Below, piece after piece: positions 1-13,249 of a stretch of DNA of 64,000 nucleotides (its first letter is position 1; the number at the start of each line of letters is the position of its first letter). Source of the DNA: Episyrphus balteatus (lineage: Eukaryota > Arthropoda > Insecta > Diptera > Syrphidae); NCBI RefSeq assembly GCF_945859705.1, contig NC_079138.1, forward strand, positions 5,146,001 to 5,210,000, in the 5' to 3' direction. The notes under the pieces are model-generated. The model ran no database searches. It was given only the letters and a program-made list of their open reading frames with translations, and was not told where the DNA came from. The translations under genes were made by a program, and so were the position numbers.

Positions 1-2690
1 AGAAGCAACAATAGCATCTGTAAAGCTTTATGGAAAAAAACTGTGAAATAGTTCCCAAAAACTAACAAAAATTAACCTAAAAACACAAGAAAAGTTTACT
101 ATCAAACTTCTTTGAAAATAGCACACATGAATGTTTTTCAAGTTTGCAAATAAGGCACCCGGTTTAAATCATCCCATAAAGGGAAGTACAAGAAAAAAAA
201 AACATTATGCAGTTTAAGTTGCGAAGCATCGTAGAAACAGTAAAGAAGGAGATTTTGAGAGTTTTTGAATTTATTTTTAAAAGATATTCAAAACTTGCTC
301 CAACAAAAAAAGAAATAAAAAAAAGCAAGAAAAGACATTCTGGTGTATCTGGCGGTCAGGAAATGAATGATAACTTCTTGACAAGATAGATTTACCAACA
401 CAAAACTTTCTCCCAGAAGAACCACGGATGACTATGAACGTGTCTTAATGCTTTCGAGGAAATTGAAATTATCTATTCCGTGTTTATGCTTTTAAAATGA
501 TTAAAATTACTAAGGTAAATAATTTTTGCATTTTATTTTTTTTTTTTTTGTTCAAGAATATAAAACATAGACCGTAATTACATACACAACCAAGCAAATA
601 TATAGATACATTTGCGACTATACAAATTCACCAATTCTCCTTTCTAAATAAGTTAAACAAAAAAAAAGCAAATATCTATTTTTAAAAATTTCACACAAAC
701 TCACCTCTTAGTACAGAAAAAAGTAATTTGTATTAATCAAGGATGTCCTAGTTGTAGGACACTTCTATTTTTCTCCTTCCTCTCCCCACAACTCACTCTT
801 TTGATTTTTTTCACACAATATTTGTTTCCACTATATATGCATTAATTTTTATATATAATTTAATTTTTCATTTGTACTTTTTTTTCAATTTAGAGATACC
901 AGAGTACACAACTGATCTTTTTTTTTCAATGAAAAAAATATAAGAAAAAAAATTAAATAAGTGCACTTTATTTTTCCTTTTTTTTTAACTTAAACTTTGC
1001 ATTTCACTTTTTGATTGAAGCTCAAAAAAAAAATCAAGAAACAAGAAATAAACGCCAGACATTATAAATCTCATTTGACAGCTTATAAAGGTAGTGAATA
1101 TCTACATATTTTATGGGAAAATAAGATATATACAAAAAAATATATTCGATATAAGATAAATAATACTAAATTTTTTTGTCTTGACTTAGAGAACACATTT
1201 CAAAAATATCGCAAACTAGAAATTTTTTGTTTTATAGATTTTTTATCTGTTTTATGGTTTGTTTTTTTTTTTTGTTTTTTTTCTTTATTGTTTAAGGGAA
1301 GAAATGAATGAATGTAGAAACATTAAAGTGTGTGTGCTGTGAAAATAAAAGCAGAAAAACCAAAATTTTAAAAAGCAGACAGAAGTCAAGAAAAGGAATG
1401 AATAAGCGCGAATATTAGAGAACAAAAGAACGAGGGACAAGAAAAATATAAATGTGCCTTTGTTTTGCTCTGATATAACATTTTTACATTTTTTTTTTTT
1501 TTTTTCAATATTAGAGTTTTCGAAATTCGAAAATACAACATATTTCGAATTGAGGTTTTTTTTCTAATGTTCTGATCTATTTTGAGCATCACGCACAGGC
1601 GTCCAATGCGACGCGAAGAAGATATATCCACACGCATATAATGAATATTCGACGAGTGCTGATTGGATTTCTTCTTGTAGATTGATTCTTTTTTTTATAA
1701 TTTATAAATTAAATAAAAAAAAACACACATTTAATGTAAGTCTATGCAAAGAATACAAAATAATTGCATGTCAAAATGTTTTATTTTTTAATTTTAAGAC
1801 ATAAGGCATAAGGCAGCGTTGATTAAGAAGAGACATTGTGACAATTTTAAGAGACTTAAACTTGGCAACACTATATTTTGTGATAGCGCTGATTTGACAA
1901 AATGTCACCACACCAACAAAAAATCTGTTTGTCTCAGAAAATTGTTTGTCTCAGAAAATTCCGCTAATCACATGAACATGACTGACAGCTGAGATTTTTG
2001 GTTCCATTTAAGCAGCCATCAGAAAATACCCATCTGTCAGAATTATATACTGACCTGACAGCTATAATAAAATTTACATAAATCAAAAATTTTAAATTAA
2101 TCAAAGAGAAAGAGAAATTGTAAAACAAAATATTTATTCATTAAGCGTTCCAACAATGGAGGTACAATAAGCTCTTCTTAATATTCGAAAGAAGGGCTTG
2201 ACAGACCATTTTGTAAGCTACACATGCGATTGGTTGCCTTAAATTCAAACTTTTACTAAAAGTCGAAAGGCATGCACTTTTTTGTTTGTAGTTATTAATA
2301 AGATGTCCAAGTTTAATAATATGAAATTGCAAATGTAGGTACTACTTGCACGTGTATTTGTCAACATAAATAAGTTTGGAATCAATACCGTAACTAGAAA
2401 CTCTATGACAAACAATATTTATACAATATAGTTTTGTTTTATTTTTGTTGAAATGAAGACAAATTTATCACAAGAAAAATAAATGGAATTGCAATTTTTC
2501 AAACCAACGCAAGTTTAGCTTGTTCTACAGAAACAGCATCGTTTTATTCTATTTTCAACTTATTTTCACAGAATTTAGTCATCTTATATCATATTTTTGT
2601 GAAAAATGATGTGATTATTTGAGTTAGAAGTTTCTTCTTCTTCGAACATTGACTTTTTAATTATCAACAAACGAGATGGGGCGTTTTTGG
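1..2690. other. AT-rich non-coding stretch
   Basis: I see no gene here. The short open frames (for example 1015-1311 and 1386-1637 minus) are rich in Lys, Phe and Ile and driven by A/T runs, with no recognisable domain. The stretch holds many poly-A and poly-T runs, a small hairpin (arms GTCCTA/TAGGAC at 745-760) and a short tandem duplication at 1927. Several CTGACAGCT words near 1983-2060 resemble words near 34226, which suggests old MITE debris, but I could not define ends. Confidence 0.6.
1927..1960. repeat. 17-bp perfect tandem duplication
   Basis: The 17-mer GTTTGTCTCAGAAAATT occurs twice head to tail with no mismatch (1927-1943 and 1944-1960). It is a simple local duplication with no visible function. 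Confidence 0.85.
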
Positions 2691-2716
2691 GCCATGAGCG
2701 TACATTAATAAGACTA

Positions 2717-3455
2717 GTCTCAAAATGAATCTGGAGGTTAGTATATTAAATTTATAATTTTTTTTTTTTAAATCGTAAGTGAGGGTCTTGAGATACAAGG
2801 GTCCAAAGTTCGTTCTGACAATCCTTACTTGTCCCTTTTATATGCAAATATCATGAGAACTACAAACAATTTTAAACAATATAAAATACATATTACACAA
2901 AACAAAGAAACGTCGAACAACTAAAGAAAAGTAAAATTTTATTTAAAAAAAAATCGATTTTTGTTAAAAATATTTATTTATTTTCAATTTAAATATGCTT
3001 GCAATCGACACGCTGGTGTAGTTATAAAACTGTTTTAATTTTTTAGAATGGGGTTTAGAAGATTGTCTAGAAAAATTAAAACAGTTTTATAACGACACAA
3101 CACATGTCGATTGCAAGCATATTTAATTTAAAAATAAATGCCATTAATTTCGAACGTGAATCGATTTTTTTTAAATTAACATTCTACTTTTCTTTATTTT
3201 TTCGCCGTTTCTTTGTTTTGTATAATATGTATTTTATATTGTTTAAAACGTTAGTAACTTCACTAGTACTTTCACTTGACATCAAAAACATCAATATGCC
3301 TTTTGTAGTTCTCATGATAATTGCATATAAAAGGGACAAATAAGGGTTATCAGTACGAACTTTGGAGCCTTGTATCTCAAGACCCTGACTTACGATTTGA
3401 AAAAAAAAAAAAAATCATAGATTTAATATACTTACCTCCAGGATCATTTTGAGAC
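2717..3455. mobile_element. Palindromic foldback/MITE, TA-flanked (Tc1/mariner-like ends suspected)
   Basis: Two long arms are reverse complements of each other: roughly 2717-3035 and 3075-3455, around a spacer of about 30 bp near 3045-3070. The outer ends read GTCTCAAAATGA and its complement. Both sit next to TA (2715-2716 and 3456-3457) inside the palindrome GACTAGTC, consistent with a TA target duplication. The right arm carries roughly 55-65 bp absent from the left (about 3240-3300), so the arms have diverged. No transposase is encoded; the open frame at 3104-3343 is simply one arm. Assignment to Tc1/mariner rests on the TA flank alone. The palindrome may extend 1-2 bp further. Confidence 0.75.
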
Positions 3456-3514
3456 TAGTCTCATTGCCCAAGTCCCATATAATTTTGCCACATCTCCTTT
3501 ATTAACCTATCAAA

Positions 3515-3680
3515 AACACAACATTCAAAATTGGAACGCTTTGAGTGAAAAAAAGAAACACAACTGACAAATGAAACAAACAGAATTTATTTAACGACAG
3601 GCAATAAAAACAAAAAAACAAACAGACTTTATGTCTACGTGTCAAATGGAAATTGGACACGTCCAGACAACATAAGGAAC
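3515..3680. repeat. End fragment of a dispersed MITE family, related to 38309-38440
   Basis: This segment starts ACACAACATTCAAAATT and continues with words such as ACTGACAAAT, AACAGAATTTAT and ACAAACAGAC. The same words occur in the same order at 38309-38440 and, inverted, at about 39780-39925. It is therefore a second copy of one end of that element. I could not find its partner end with confidence: words such as ACAGCTAACCAAT at about 3990 and AAAATGGCCGCTCAAA at about 4074 look related. Confidence 0.55.
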
Positions 3681-4881
3681 TAGAAATCTAGATAGACCAC
3701 TTAAACCATGGTATAAGAAGACAAGGTATGATCATTAGTGTCGCCATTTTACAAAATGGAGTAGGTAATAAGTTTTTGACGTTAAATCTGGCAAAGTCAA
3801 AAGCAACAACAATTTCCAAGACAAATTTGTTAACAACAACAATTTCAATGGGGCAGCTGTCAAAAACTTAGGAAGCCATCTTTTTTTCTTTTCTTCTCTT
3901 TTTATACCATACACTTAACGACTTGGGGAAATTTTTCTTAACTATCTTTCGAGTAAATTTATTTAATTAGAAGATTTTGTTTTGACAGCTAACCAATCTT
4001 TGAATCAAAATCGGACTTTTTAGTCATTACGTTTCTGACAAAGCAGACAAAAAAAAAGCGTATCTAAGTTTTAAAATGGCCGCTCAAATTAATATTTTAC
4101 AAGTTGTCATTAGTATTGAATTTTAGCCGTGTTTTATTTGTACTCAGTATTTAACTGAGTAAACATTTAATGCTGCATACTATTATTTTTATTAATAATC
4201 CTTTATTTTAGAGACTACAAAATGTATAAGTTTAAAAACAAAATTGTCTCTTTAAACCAACAAATAAAAAACTTTTGTTTATTCTTAGCAATCATTTCTT
4301 GTTGTTTCTAGAGCAAAATTTTAGGTACTGAGTTATAAACAAAAACAAGGCTTCTGTTGAATATCTTCCGACACAGAGCTTAAATTTTAAGTTGTTGCCA
4401 GGGAAAATAGGAGTTAAGACTTAGTTAAACTAAAGATTAAAAACGATTAGGTTTATTAATACGCCCAATGTTTTAAGTTCTTATGTCAAAAAAAACTCCA
4501 TCTATGAAAATGCTATTACCAATGAATTAATGTATATTTAAGATTATGAATCAATTAGTAAATTAATTTAATTGAAATTCATTGAATTAAGTTATGAATG
4601 AAGAAAATACATCTTGTAACATTCATTCATCGGAAGGCCTTTTAAAATGACTCACAATTTGTTAAATTTAAGCATGAATCAGGTTTAAATAAGTCAACTA
4701 TGATGAAATCTATCTAGATGAAATTGAATATATGAGCTCATATTCAAAATAAAGGAGTTTTTTTTTTTTTTTTTGTAGGGTGACACGGGGTGAGCGGGGG
4801 CGACAAAGCGAAATGAATGCAAAAGTCGCACAATAATTAAAAAAAAAAAATATCGATGCTAGCGTAAATACATTTCTCTAA

Positions 4882-4951
4882 ATGATGACGACGACCGACG
4901 ACCGACGGACGACGCACGACGCACGACGCGACGGTCGTGGTCATCGTCGAT
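4882..4951. repeat. CGA/ACG-rich imperfect tandem tract
   Basis: This is a run of degenerate ACGACCG/ACGACGC trinucleotide-based units, strikingly CpG-rich within AT-rich surroundings. It ends in an inverted partner (GGTCGTGGTCATCGTCG), so the tract can fold back partly. It could be a degenerate microsatellite or a remnant of something regulatory; I see no reading frame of interest. Confidence 0.7.
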
Positions 4952-7531
4952 GGTAAACAATATTAAAGCATTTGATGTACCTACTTCTACTTACACAAAT
5001 ATTATGGGGTGTTGCGGGAAGAAAATTGTTGTGATAATTCAACAATCTGTTAGCTCTACAAAAACTCCTCTCAAATGATACAGGAAACTAAACTCTGATC
5101 ATCAGCAGTAGTTTGTTGCTATATACAAAGTTGAAACAAGGAATATATCACAAGGGTTGTTTTTTTTTTAATTTTTCTGTCTTTAAATTAAATAAACGCA
5201 TGAGAGACATTTATTTGTGTCTAGTTGTGATATGAAAGTAAAAAAATATTGTCATATTTATTATTATATTTTTCACACACTAATTATGGGTTCTCTCTTA
5301 TCAGTAATTCTTGCTTGGCAAATTTTCAAGATAGACATCGCCTCATAAACTTATTTTTTTTTTTTTTGTTTCACACAAAATATAATGAACCATAAATTTG
5401 TAGTGTCAATTAAGAAAAAAAGGTGAAAAAGAAACGAATAATTTGACGTGAAGAAAAAAACACTTTCTGATTGAAAGCAGAAAATTTGTAGATGAGATCT
5501 ATAAGATCTTTTTTTTTTTATTTTTATTTTTATAATTAAGAACCAAGAAAAATCAATTTTTGTAGGCGTTTAAAATTGAAAAAAAAATAAGTAGTAGGTG
5601 GAAATCCCTGTCTAACAGCAACTTTACAAAACCTTCGATTGCTTCTTTAAATGCGTCATTAATTAGATTTCTTCTAGCATAATAGGTGCGTCCAATAAAA
5701 AGAAAAATCCCTGAGGGCTTGGCCTCTTCAAAAGCAAGTACGAAACGGAACTATGTAAATAAAAATACTTTCTTTTGACAGTTGGAAGTTATTTGTGAAT
5801 ATAAATACACATATCAGAAAATTGAATAAGATTAAGGCTCGTCTTTGATAAATCTAGGAAACCGACTTAGAATTTTACTTCTATAAAGCTTTATAAATGC
5901 AACAAATTTTTCTGTAAAGTTTTATTGGAGCAAAATTGTTCTTTGCAAACTTTGTCAATTTTAACAAAGTAATAAGTGTCACTTTTGACTTTGACAGATT
6001 TAATAACTGTTATTTTTGGATAAGATTTGTAAAGTACATTTTTGTGAGTTTGATTTATGACAAATTTAAAACGGCCAAATGTATTTGTTAACCTTGTTTC
6101 TTTTTTTGCTGTTGTTTGTAGGTCTTGATTTGACTGTTTAACAAAACAGAGCAGAGAAATTTATTCATAATCTAGATATGAAATTTTGCAGTGTTTTTTT
6201 TTTCGAAATTTGGGGTGTGCTTGAGTACTAAAAATTGACAAAATTTTTCATAAATTTTATTAGTTTTTATGATAATCATGAGGAAAATCAATTCACTTTT
6301 GCTAGCGGTAACACTTTAATTACAAATTGTTCAGTTTAATTGAAAACTCTGTGAATAGTCAAGAGGAGTTTTTATGTAGCCTAGTCAGGCCATTGATTTT
6401 TAAGCAAAAAGAGAAAAACGTACACAATTTTAGCTCTGTTGAACGAGGGAATAGTTATATTCGAACAGAAAAGTTTCGTGAGAAACGTCAGAACAGAAAT
6501 CAAACAACAACAGCAACAAACACATTTGACAATTATTCTCATGAATATGTTCTAAATTTTGTTGATAAATAAAAGAGAAAATTCATCTTCTAAAATTATT
6601 CAACATATATAGCATCAATGAACAGCAAAGTAAAAACAGTTCAGAACAGAAAAAAACATCACTTGAACTGAAAAACGCTGTACTTTTCTTTTTGGAACTT
6701 TCCAGAACAACACATTTTGACGTTTTATTTTTTAGTACATATTGAAAAAAAGTCAAATGTTACAAAAAATTTAGTTAAAATGTAGGATAGGATAATCGAG
6801 TTGGTTTATTTGTTTGCCGGAGGACCTATGAATTCTGTAATTTTCATTTGATTCAAATTAAGTTTTCTCAAGATATATATTTTGGGTAATTTTATCAAAC
6901 ATGTTTTTAGAACATCCGACATGTAGGTTACTGACAGAAAGTAATAAAACTAACAATTGTAATTAATCACTTGCCAATTTTTTTTTTTTTTTTTATTTTG
7001 AAAATTAGACTTATTTTAACTAATAAATTCCACTGTAATTTATTGGTTCAACAATTTTATTATAAACTTCAACTTTATACCGGTTCTATGTGCGATACAA
7101 GTAGGTACATATATTCAAATGCAAAAAAAAAAAACATGTTAAAATTCCACTCTCGTTATCATAATTCTTATATTTTGTTATCAACCATGTTATTTTTATT
7201 TGAATAAGAGTATCACACAAAAACGGCTTTATTCTAAAAATATTTTTGTGATATTCTTGAGACGAAATTGATATGGGGCATTGGCAGCAAAATTATCGTA
7301 GATTAATAAGAAACTTGAAAGACAGACGGGTGGTTTGTTATAAATTTTTTTATTTTTTTTTTTAATATAAAATTTTTGCAATCTCCCGAACTCATTGTCT
7401 TCGTAGGTCCAATTAGGGTCTAAAGAAAACTAAAACAGTGACGGAGCGCAGAAAAAGCGCACACATGCAAGACAATCGCGCATCGCTACAACAAGCTTAG
7501 CAAGAATTTGAATTTCAAATAATAAACATAA

Positions 7532-7533
<2 letters not shown>

Positions 7534-7563
<30 letters not shown>
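7534..7563. repeat. Poly-A run of 30
   Basis: An uninterrupted A run of 30 bases. No retroposed element body is recognisable directly upstream, so I treat it as simple sequence rather than a poly-A tail. Confidence 0.9.
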
Positions 7564-7565
<2 letters not shown>

Positions 7566-7779
7566 GAAATAACTGTAAAAACAGAGGGGAATTAAAAATA
7601 TCACAACGTGTATATTTTTTTTTTAAACTTTTTTGTTGTTGTATCAAGATATTTGGCGTTTTTTTTTTTTGTTTCTAGTTTTTTTTTTTTTTTGTTTAGA
7701 AAAAAAAAAATGTAAGTTTTTTTGTTTGCTATATCCGTATCTTCCCACGGAGAAAAAAAAAAAAAAAACTTAAAAAAAC

Positions 7780-8365
7780 AATCAACGACCGTTTTTTACC
7801 GTTTAGTACCGCTCGTAACCCGTATATACCAGAAGTTTGGAAATATTTGTACGATTTTGTTCAACTGTTGGACTCTAAGCTAACGAGTATTTAAGCTTAA
7901 CGCAAGAACATAGCCATAAGCTATTTGGTTTAGTTAGCACAGAGGCGACACAGGGCAGCAGCGAGCGCGAGCAGCACTTTCACTCTGTCTAAACAGCACA
8001 GCAGCAGCACTACTAAAACACAGAACACACTTCTTGTTCGTTTTTGGATCTGCTTTTTACTCGTTCTCGTTGTAGGTATATTGGGTTTGAAAACAAAAAC
8101 AATAAATTTGAAGAGGAAACACTCGCTATGCGTACCGCATAACCGCGCCAACACACTATTGCTGCCAAACTATTTTTCGTGTTTGAAATAACTTTTTGAG
8201 CGAATTCACACCTTGAAATTGATTATGTGTGTCCGTCTCCGTAGTCCGTTGAGTTAAAATAATCGCAATCGCAATATCGTGCCGCGCGCCCGGCACAAAC
8301 ATACACACATAAAAATCCAATCCAACACCAAACAAAAAACTACTGCCTGCCTCTGACTGAAGACT
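7780..8365 (-). other. Putative 5' UTR / first exon of an unidentified host gene
   Basis: Downstream of the TATA/initiator pair at 8365 (minus strand), sequence is clearly richer in GC and CpG than its surroundings. On the minus strand it has the look of a fly 5' leader: long, no long ORF, several short upstream ORFs with ATGs at 8310 and 8302 and others lower down. The lower end is uncertain. Possible splice donors on the minus strand lie in the 7790-7830 region (GGTAAAA, GGTATAT), but none is a strong match. Transcription would run toward coordinate 1 and the main coding exons would lie outside the window. RNA evidence would be needed to prove the exon. Confidence 0.4.
8156..8302 (-). CDS. 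Upstream ORF (48 codons) in the putative 5' leader
   Basis: This is an ATG-started frame of 48 codons beginning MFVPGARHDIAIAI and ending VWQQ then TAG. It lies about 60 nt downstream of the predicted transcription start at 8365. A shorter overlapping uORF starts at ATG 8310 and ends near 8254. I recognise no domain. If the promoter is real, these small frames would act as translational uORFs rather than encode a known protein. The frame stays open upstream to 8422, beyond the TSS, which is not meaningful for the transcript. Chance openness is quite possible. Confidence 0.25.
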   Translation of the reverse strand: MFVPGARHDIAIAIILTQRTTETDTHNQFQGVNSLKKLFQTRKIVWQQ

Positions 8366-8395
8366 GAACTCGAATTGAGTTTTATTTTTTTTATA
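8355..8395 (-). promoter_or_regulatory. Core promoter: TATA box plus initiator, minus strand
   Basis: On the minus strand, TATAAA lies at 8395-8390 and the initiator TCAGTC at 8367-8362, with its A at 8365. The distance from the first T of TATA to that A is 30 bp, the canonical arthropod spacing. A second TCAGTC follows immediately (8360-8355). TCAGTY is the established Drosophila initiator consensus. No DPE is evident at the usual downstream position, as is common for TATA promoters. The downstream GC-rich leader supports the same direction. Confidence 0.55.
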
Positions 8396-8399
8396 GCTA

Positions 8400-11300
8400 T
8401 TTTCTCTTTTACAAAGTTCCAAAGTTTCAAAGGCTTATTCCATTATGTTCTCTTTCTCTCAATATAAAATATAATCTGTATAGTGATAGCCCTCTCTGGG
8501 TCTATGATATGTTGGAATGTGGGCGGCCGCCACCGAAGATGAAAAGTGAGGAGGTGGGATAGATTTCGGGTTGGATGAAGTTAATCACTTAAGGAGAGAA
8601 ATACAATTTTCACTCGCCGTAATCGTCATCGTCTGAGTCTTTTTTTTTGTGTTATTTGACTCAATTTTGAGTTATGGATGAAAATAGGAGTTGTATGTCT
8701 TCCAAAATTATTTTCCTATAACTCAAAGTTTTGAGTTGAGTTTGAGTATTGATCACTTTCGTTATTTATGTACTATAGTGATTTAATAATTTTAAAATTA
8801 TGAAAAAGTAGCTAATAGAAATTTATGGGAGTACTTATTACAGTTTTTGTGATATGCTAATTTTTTATTTGAATGAAGTAAAAAAGTGCCCTATTTTGAG
8901 CTTGAATTTTTTTTTTGAAGATTCAAGACAAGTTTTTTTTTTTAAATAAAAGCCTAGAAAAGTTTTTTTGTGAGACAACTTTGAACAGGATGACATGCTG
9001 TTGGAACATTTTATTTAATGGAGAACAAAACGAGGCCTTTCCATGTTTTGTTTTTTCCTTTTTTTTTGCTATGTTTTCTGTCATAATTTTCCCTACGCCA
9101 ATTTCTTTTGCAGACAGTTCTAAAAACAGCTCTTCATTTTTTTTTTTTTTTTTTATTTTCAATCTCTTAGTGTTGTAAAGATGATGAACTTAATGACGTT
9201 AGCTAATGCTCCTTCCCTTATATCTTTCTGATATATACATTTATGTGCCTTAAGGGACTTGCTCTAGATATTGCAATCCATAAGGAACAAAGAAGATTAT
9301 GTCATGATGACATACTTGTGCCTCATAATATGGTGACAATCCTTTTTTGGCTTTTTTTTTTTTTTGTCAAACACTTAAAACTTTCATTACGTAAGCATTG
9401 ACGAATACAAAAAAAAAAAAAACAAAACTTTTTTCTCATAAATAACAAAATTACCATCATCAGAAAGTTAACGTAATTTTTGGAAGTTTAATTAATATTT
9501 TTTGTCTAAATGTATATTATTATTATAGTTTTGGGCTTAAAATAAAAAAAAAACACACCCATTTGTTATGTAATACTTACTTCGGTGAGAAGAGTGACTC
9601 ACAATTATATGAAAAATAAAACATAACATAACGAACATAGGTGTTAAAGTTTTTAACACATTAAATATTATGTTTCAATATCTTTTACACAAAAAAAAAG
9701 AAATCCAACCAAGTTGGCAACACTCGAACTCATCATTTTGAGTGTAAAACCTTCTAGTGAGCATAAGAATGAGAATGCAATAAAGTATTCAACTATGGAC
9801 ATGTGCAGTGCAGTTGCAATCTCTTTAAATTGAAACAAATAGCAACATTTTGCAAAGAGAATATAAGAACATGATAGGAGGATATACAAAACTTGAGCAT
9901 TTTTTCAAGAAAACAAAATTTACTAAGAAATTGAAGAAAAAAAAAAAAAAAAAACGAAAGAAATCTCAATGGTACATTTACACGTTTTATTATTTGGACA
10001 TCAAATTTACAACAAAACCAAGCAACTTTGCTTTGGTACCTATGCATATTTTATTCTTTCTAAGTCGAACAATTAATACCAAATTAAAACTAACATACCT
10101 CATTACTCACTTATAATAACTTTCATTTAATGGTTGATTTGTAAAAAGACGGCTATTAGCCTTGTTCCTTAAGAGTTGGTAAATTAATACGAGTATACAT
10201 TTCTCTCGATATTAGTTGTTTATTTCCTGAAGTCACGTGAGATTTTGTTTCCAGCCCTTCTTCTCTCACACAATTTAGGTTCAATATGAAAGAAAAATTA
10301 CTCAAAGTAACTTGGAAAATATCTATGCAATTCTTTAACTATTTACTCATGCAATGGAACACGGCTAATATTATTAGGATATTTGTTTCTTATCAACTTA
10401 CAGTAAGTTTACACGATTGACACTTGTCACACAACAATACTGTCAAAATAATGGGAAGAGAATAAAGCCAGAACCATAATTGGCGGATGGAGTCGGAAGC
10501 TACTGTCAATTGTTGTTGTTTTCTTTGTATTTAAGTTTTCATCTGTCGAGTGCGGTTGCGAGCTCTGTTCCCGACAATGATAGTTCTGGCTTAAGTTCAT
10601 TTTGTACGATTCTGAGCAAAGAAAATATGGTCAAAATTTTTAGCAAGTTGTCGAACGTAAAAAAATCTACTTCTTAGTATGTATGTACTTAAAACTGCTT
10701 TCAGCTATTTCAACTCTATTAGTTAGTTTTTTAGTTTTTCTTCATTTTTAAAGGGTGTCCTTTTTTATTATACCAAGCTTATACGAGTAAAAAACTTTAA
10801 TTTAATCTATTACAAAACAGACCATAAGACCATTTTTTCAATGACAAGACCTATTCCTATATATTAACATTTTGACGTTCTGTCATTAAATTTTACAATT
10901 TTAATGAAAAATTCGAAATTCAAATTAGTTTTTCCAACATCCTTAAATAGAAAAGATATGTTCTCATAAGGATTAAAATAAAATGGAAACAAAGGTAAAC
11001 AGAAAACATAGTTTTATTTTAGAAGAATCAAAATCAATTAACTTAACGCGGTCACTGATTTGGCTACTACTTTTCTTGTTTGATGTTAAAAATTGAACGC
11101 ATGAATATGACGATAGTGACTTTTTAACTGAAAAATCCAACAAATATTGAACTTCACGAACGCTTAACAAAAAAATTACTGACTGAAAAAAACAAAATAT
11201 ATTTAATATTGGCAAATTGTTCTACACTCTACAGTGATATCGAAAATAGACCTTAATATTTCCTTTAAATTCCAAAAGCATGCACATTTCACAGGATGTT

Positions 11301-13180
11301 GCAAGTGTCATAAATAATATCAAATAAATAGATACTACTTTGTTATAGAAATGACAAAAATATCAGCTTTGTATTCATGAACTTTTTTTTGCAAAAATTA
11401 TGAAATTAATACCTAAAATATCCTTATGGTTTTATGGTATTTCTCATAGCCAGAACAGAACGAAATTGAAATGGGACCACACTGCAGGCACCAATACAAA
11501 AAGAGTTATCAAAATTGATTCACTCAGTCCAAAAGTTATGAGGTAACAAACACAAAAAAACAAAATTACAGACGGTAAATAAAATGACCGCCTTGATTGC
11601 CCATCGAAAGCTGAAAAAAATTTACATTTCAAACCATTTGCAAAAATTAAGGTACCTACATTCACAATACATCATTACTCTTCAGATGGGCATTCTGTAT
11701 TGTCCAGAAATTCAAATCTTAATTTCAGAATTTAAAAATCCTATATACTCCACATATCGATATTTTTTTTTAATTTTCGAACAATGAAAAAGTTTTCAAT
11801 ATTTATGATTAGGTTTTAATAAAAAATATATTTACGTACTCTTTGAAAACGGAAAAAATGAAATTTACGATGTGTATTCAAATCATTCACAAGGACATTT
11901 CAAATGTTTTTTTTTTTTTTTTTTAGTACTCAACTGTGTATTACTCAGCTCAAGATTGTTTGAATACTTAAATTGGAATTTTTTTTTCTTGAACCAAAGA
12001 AATCACGTGTAACCTCAAGAAAGCTTCGTGTATATTCATTCCATAACAAACAAAAAATAATAATGAAAAAGAAAAATAAAAAAAAAAGCTACTAGAACGT
12101 GTACAAAAAGGGATTGCATTGAATAAAAAAAAAAAAAAAAATATTGTTTCATCGCATAAAAACAACCAACAAACAAACTCAAGCTCAATATCCTTGGCAC
12201 ATCATGAGGGTGAACCCTTACAAGAAGAGATTCCCTTGGAAATGCTTTGAACTTGATGCAATTCTTATAGAATATGTGGGTTTAGTATACGAGTAGTTTG
12301 TATAGTTAACGAGAGGAAACACCTTCAAAGTACCTATATTATGTTGGTTTTTGTTCTCCTGCTACCTATAATTTTTTTTTTGTTTGTTTTAGGTTTTAGT
12401 TTTAATTTTCTAACTATTTTCACACTTCAAGATATACAATAAAGAACAACAACAATAAATAATGGTAAAGCTATCATTTACCTACGTTTTAAATCAATGA
12501 TGTGGAAGATTAAGCCTGTGGTAAATCAATATGGCCAATGTCGTCATTTGCAACAACATTTAGGTAAAAACATAAAAGTTACATCACTTGGCTCTGTCTG
12601 ATCTATAAATTTTAGTGAATTTAATTTTTGTTTTTATTAATTTCTTTTTTTTTTCTAATTTATAATAATAGTTTAATTGTCATTGCAATATTTAACTAAT
12701 ATTTTGAAACTTTTGAGGCATCAAAAAGGGTTTCCTTTTTTTAAGCTCCAGAAAAGAGTTTTAACTCTAAATTACTTTTTAAACAACAGCGTTCAGGTGT
12801 GTTTCAAAAGTAATTTTGACATTTGTCAATTAACTTGTTATATTTCTTTTATTAAAACAAGTAGGTATGTAATAAGGTTCAAAACTTAAAAAATAAATCG
12901 AATAATTTTAATACCAATAAAAACTGCAAACGAATTTTCAAGGACTTATAATTTAGTATTTGAGCTGTAAAAAACTGATTTGTAAAATAACCGTCAAATT
13001 TTATTAGAAATAATAACCAAAAAAACCTAAACATATGTGGTATTTATAATTTAACCAATATAATCTCTTTTATATATTTTCAAATGGCTTATTAATGAAA
13101 ATTTTACTTAAGAAAATATTTATTTACATGTCAATGTACTTCTTTTGTATGTTTCATTATTTTAAGGCCCATATTCATTT
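8400..13180. other. AT-rich non-coding stretch
   Basis: The first few hundred bases (8400-8640) lie upstream of the minus-strand promoter and include GC-rich patches such as GGGCGGCCGCC at about 8521, which may be regulatory. Beyond about 8650 I see AT-rich DNA with poly-A/T runs, a small near-palindrome (TATGTCAT/ATGACATA near 9300) and no convincing gene. The frame at 10480-10677 begins with TTG and has no recognisable domain. Confidence 0.55.
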
Positions 13181-13249
13181 TTTCTACCCAGGGGCGTACG
13201 TTGAGTACCCGGGGCAAGACTAAACTTTAGGGCCCCTTTCATTTTTGGG

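Larger units (their letters stand above)
3465..7400. other. Non-coding stretch with MITE debris and simple repeats
   Basis: No gene is supported. Apart from the MITE fragment at 3515 and the CGA-rich tract at 4882, I see AT-rich DNA with T runs. Words such as AAAATGGCCG near 4074 recur near 34338 and 38486. The open frames at 6327-6572 and 6971-7207 show no domain and start or end in low-complexity sequence. Confidence 0.55.

Noticed and set aside
10480..10677. Frame with a signal-peptide-like start
   Set aside because: The apparent start is TTG, not ATG, and the hydrophobic run is a TTG/TTT-rich stretch; no supporting signals.
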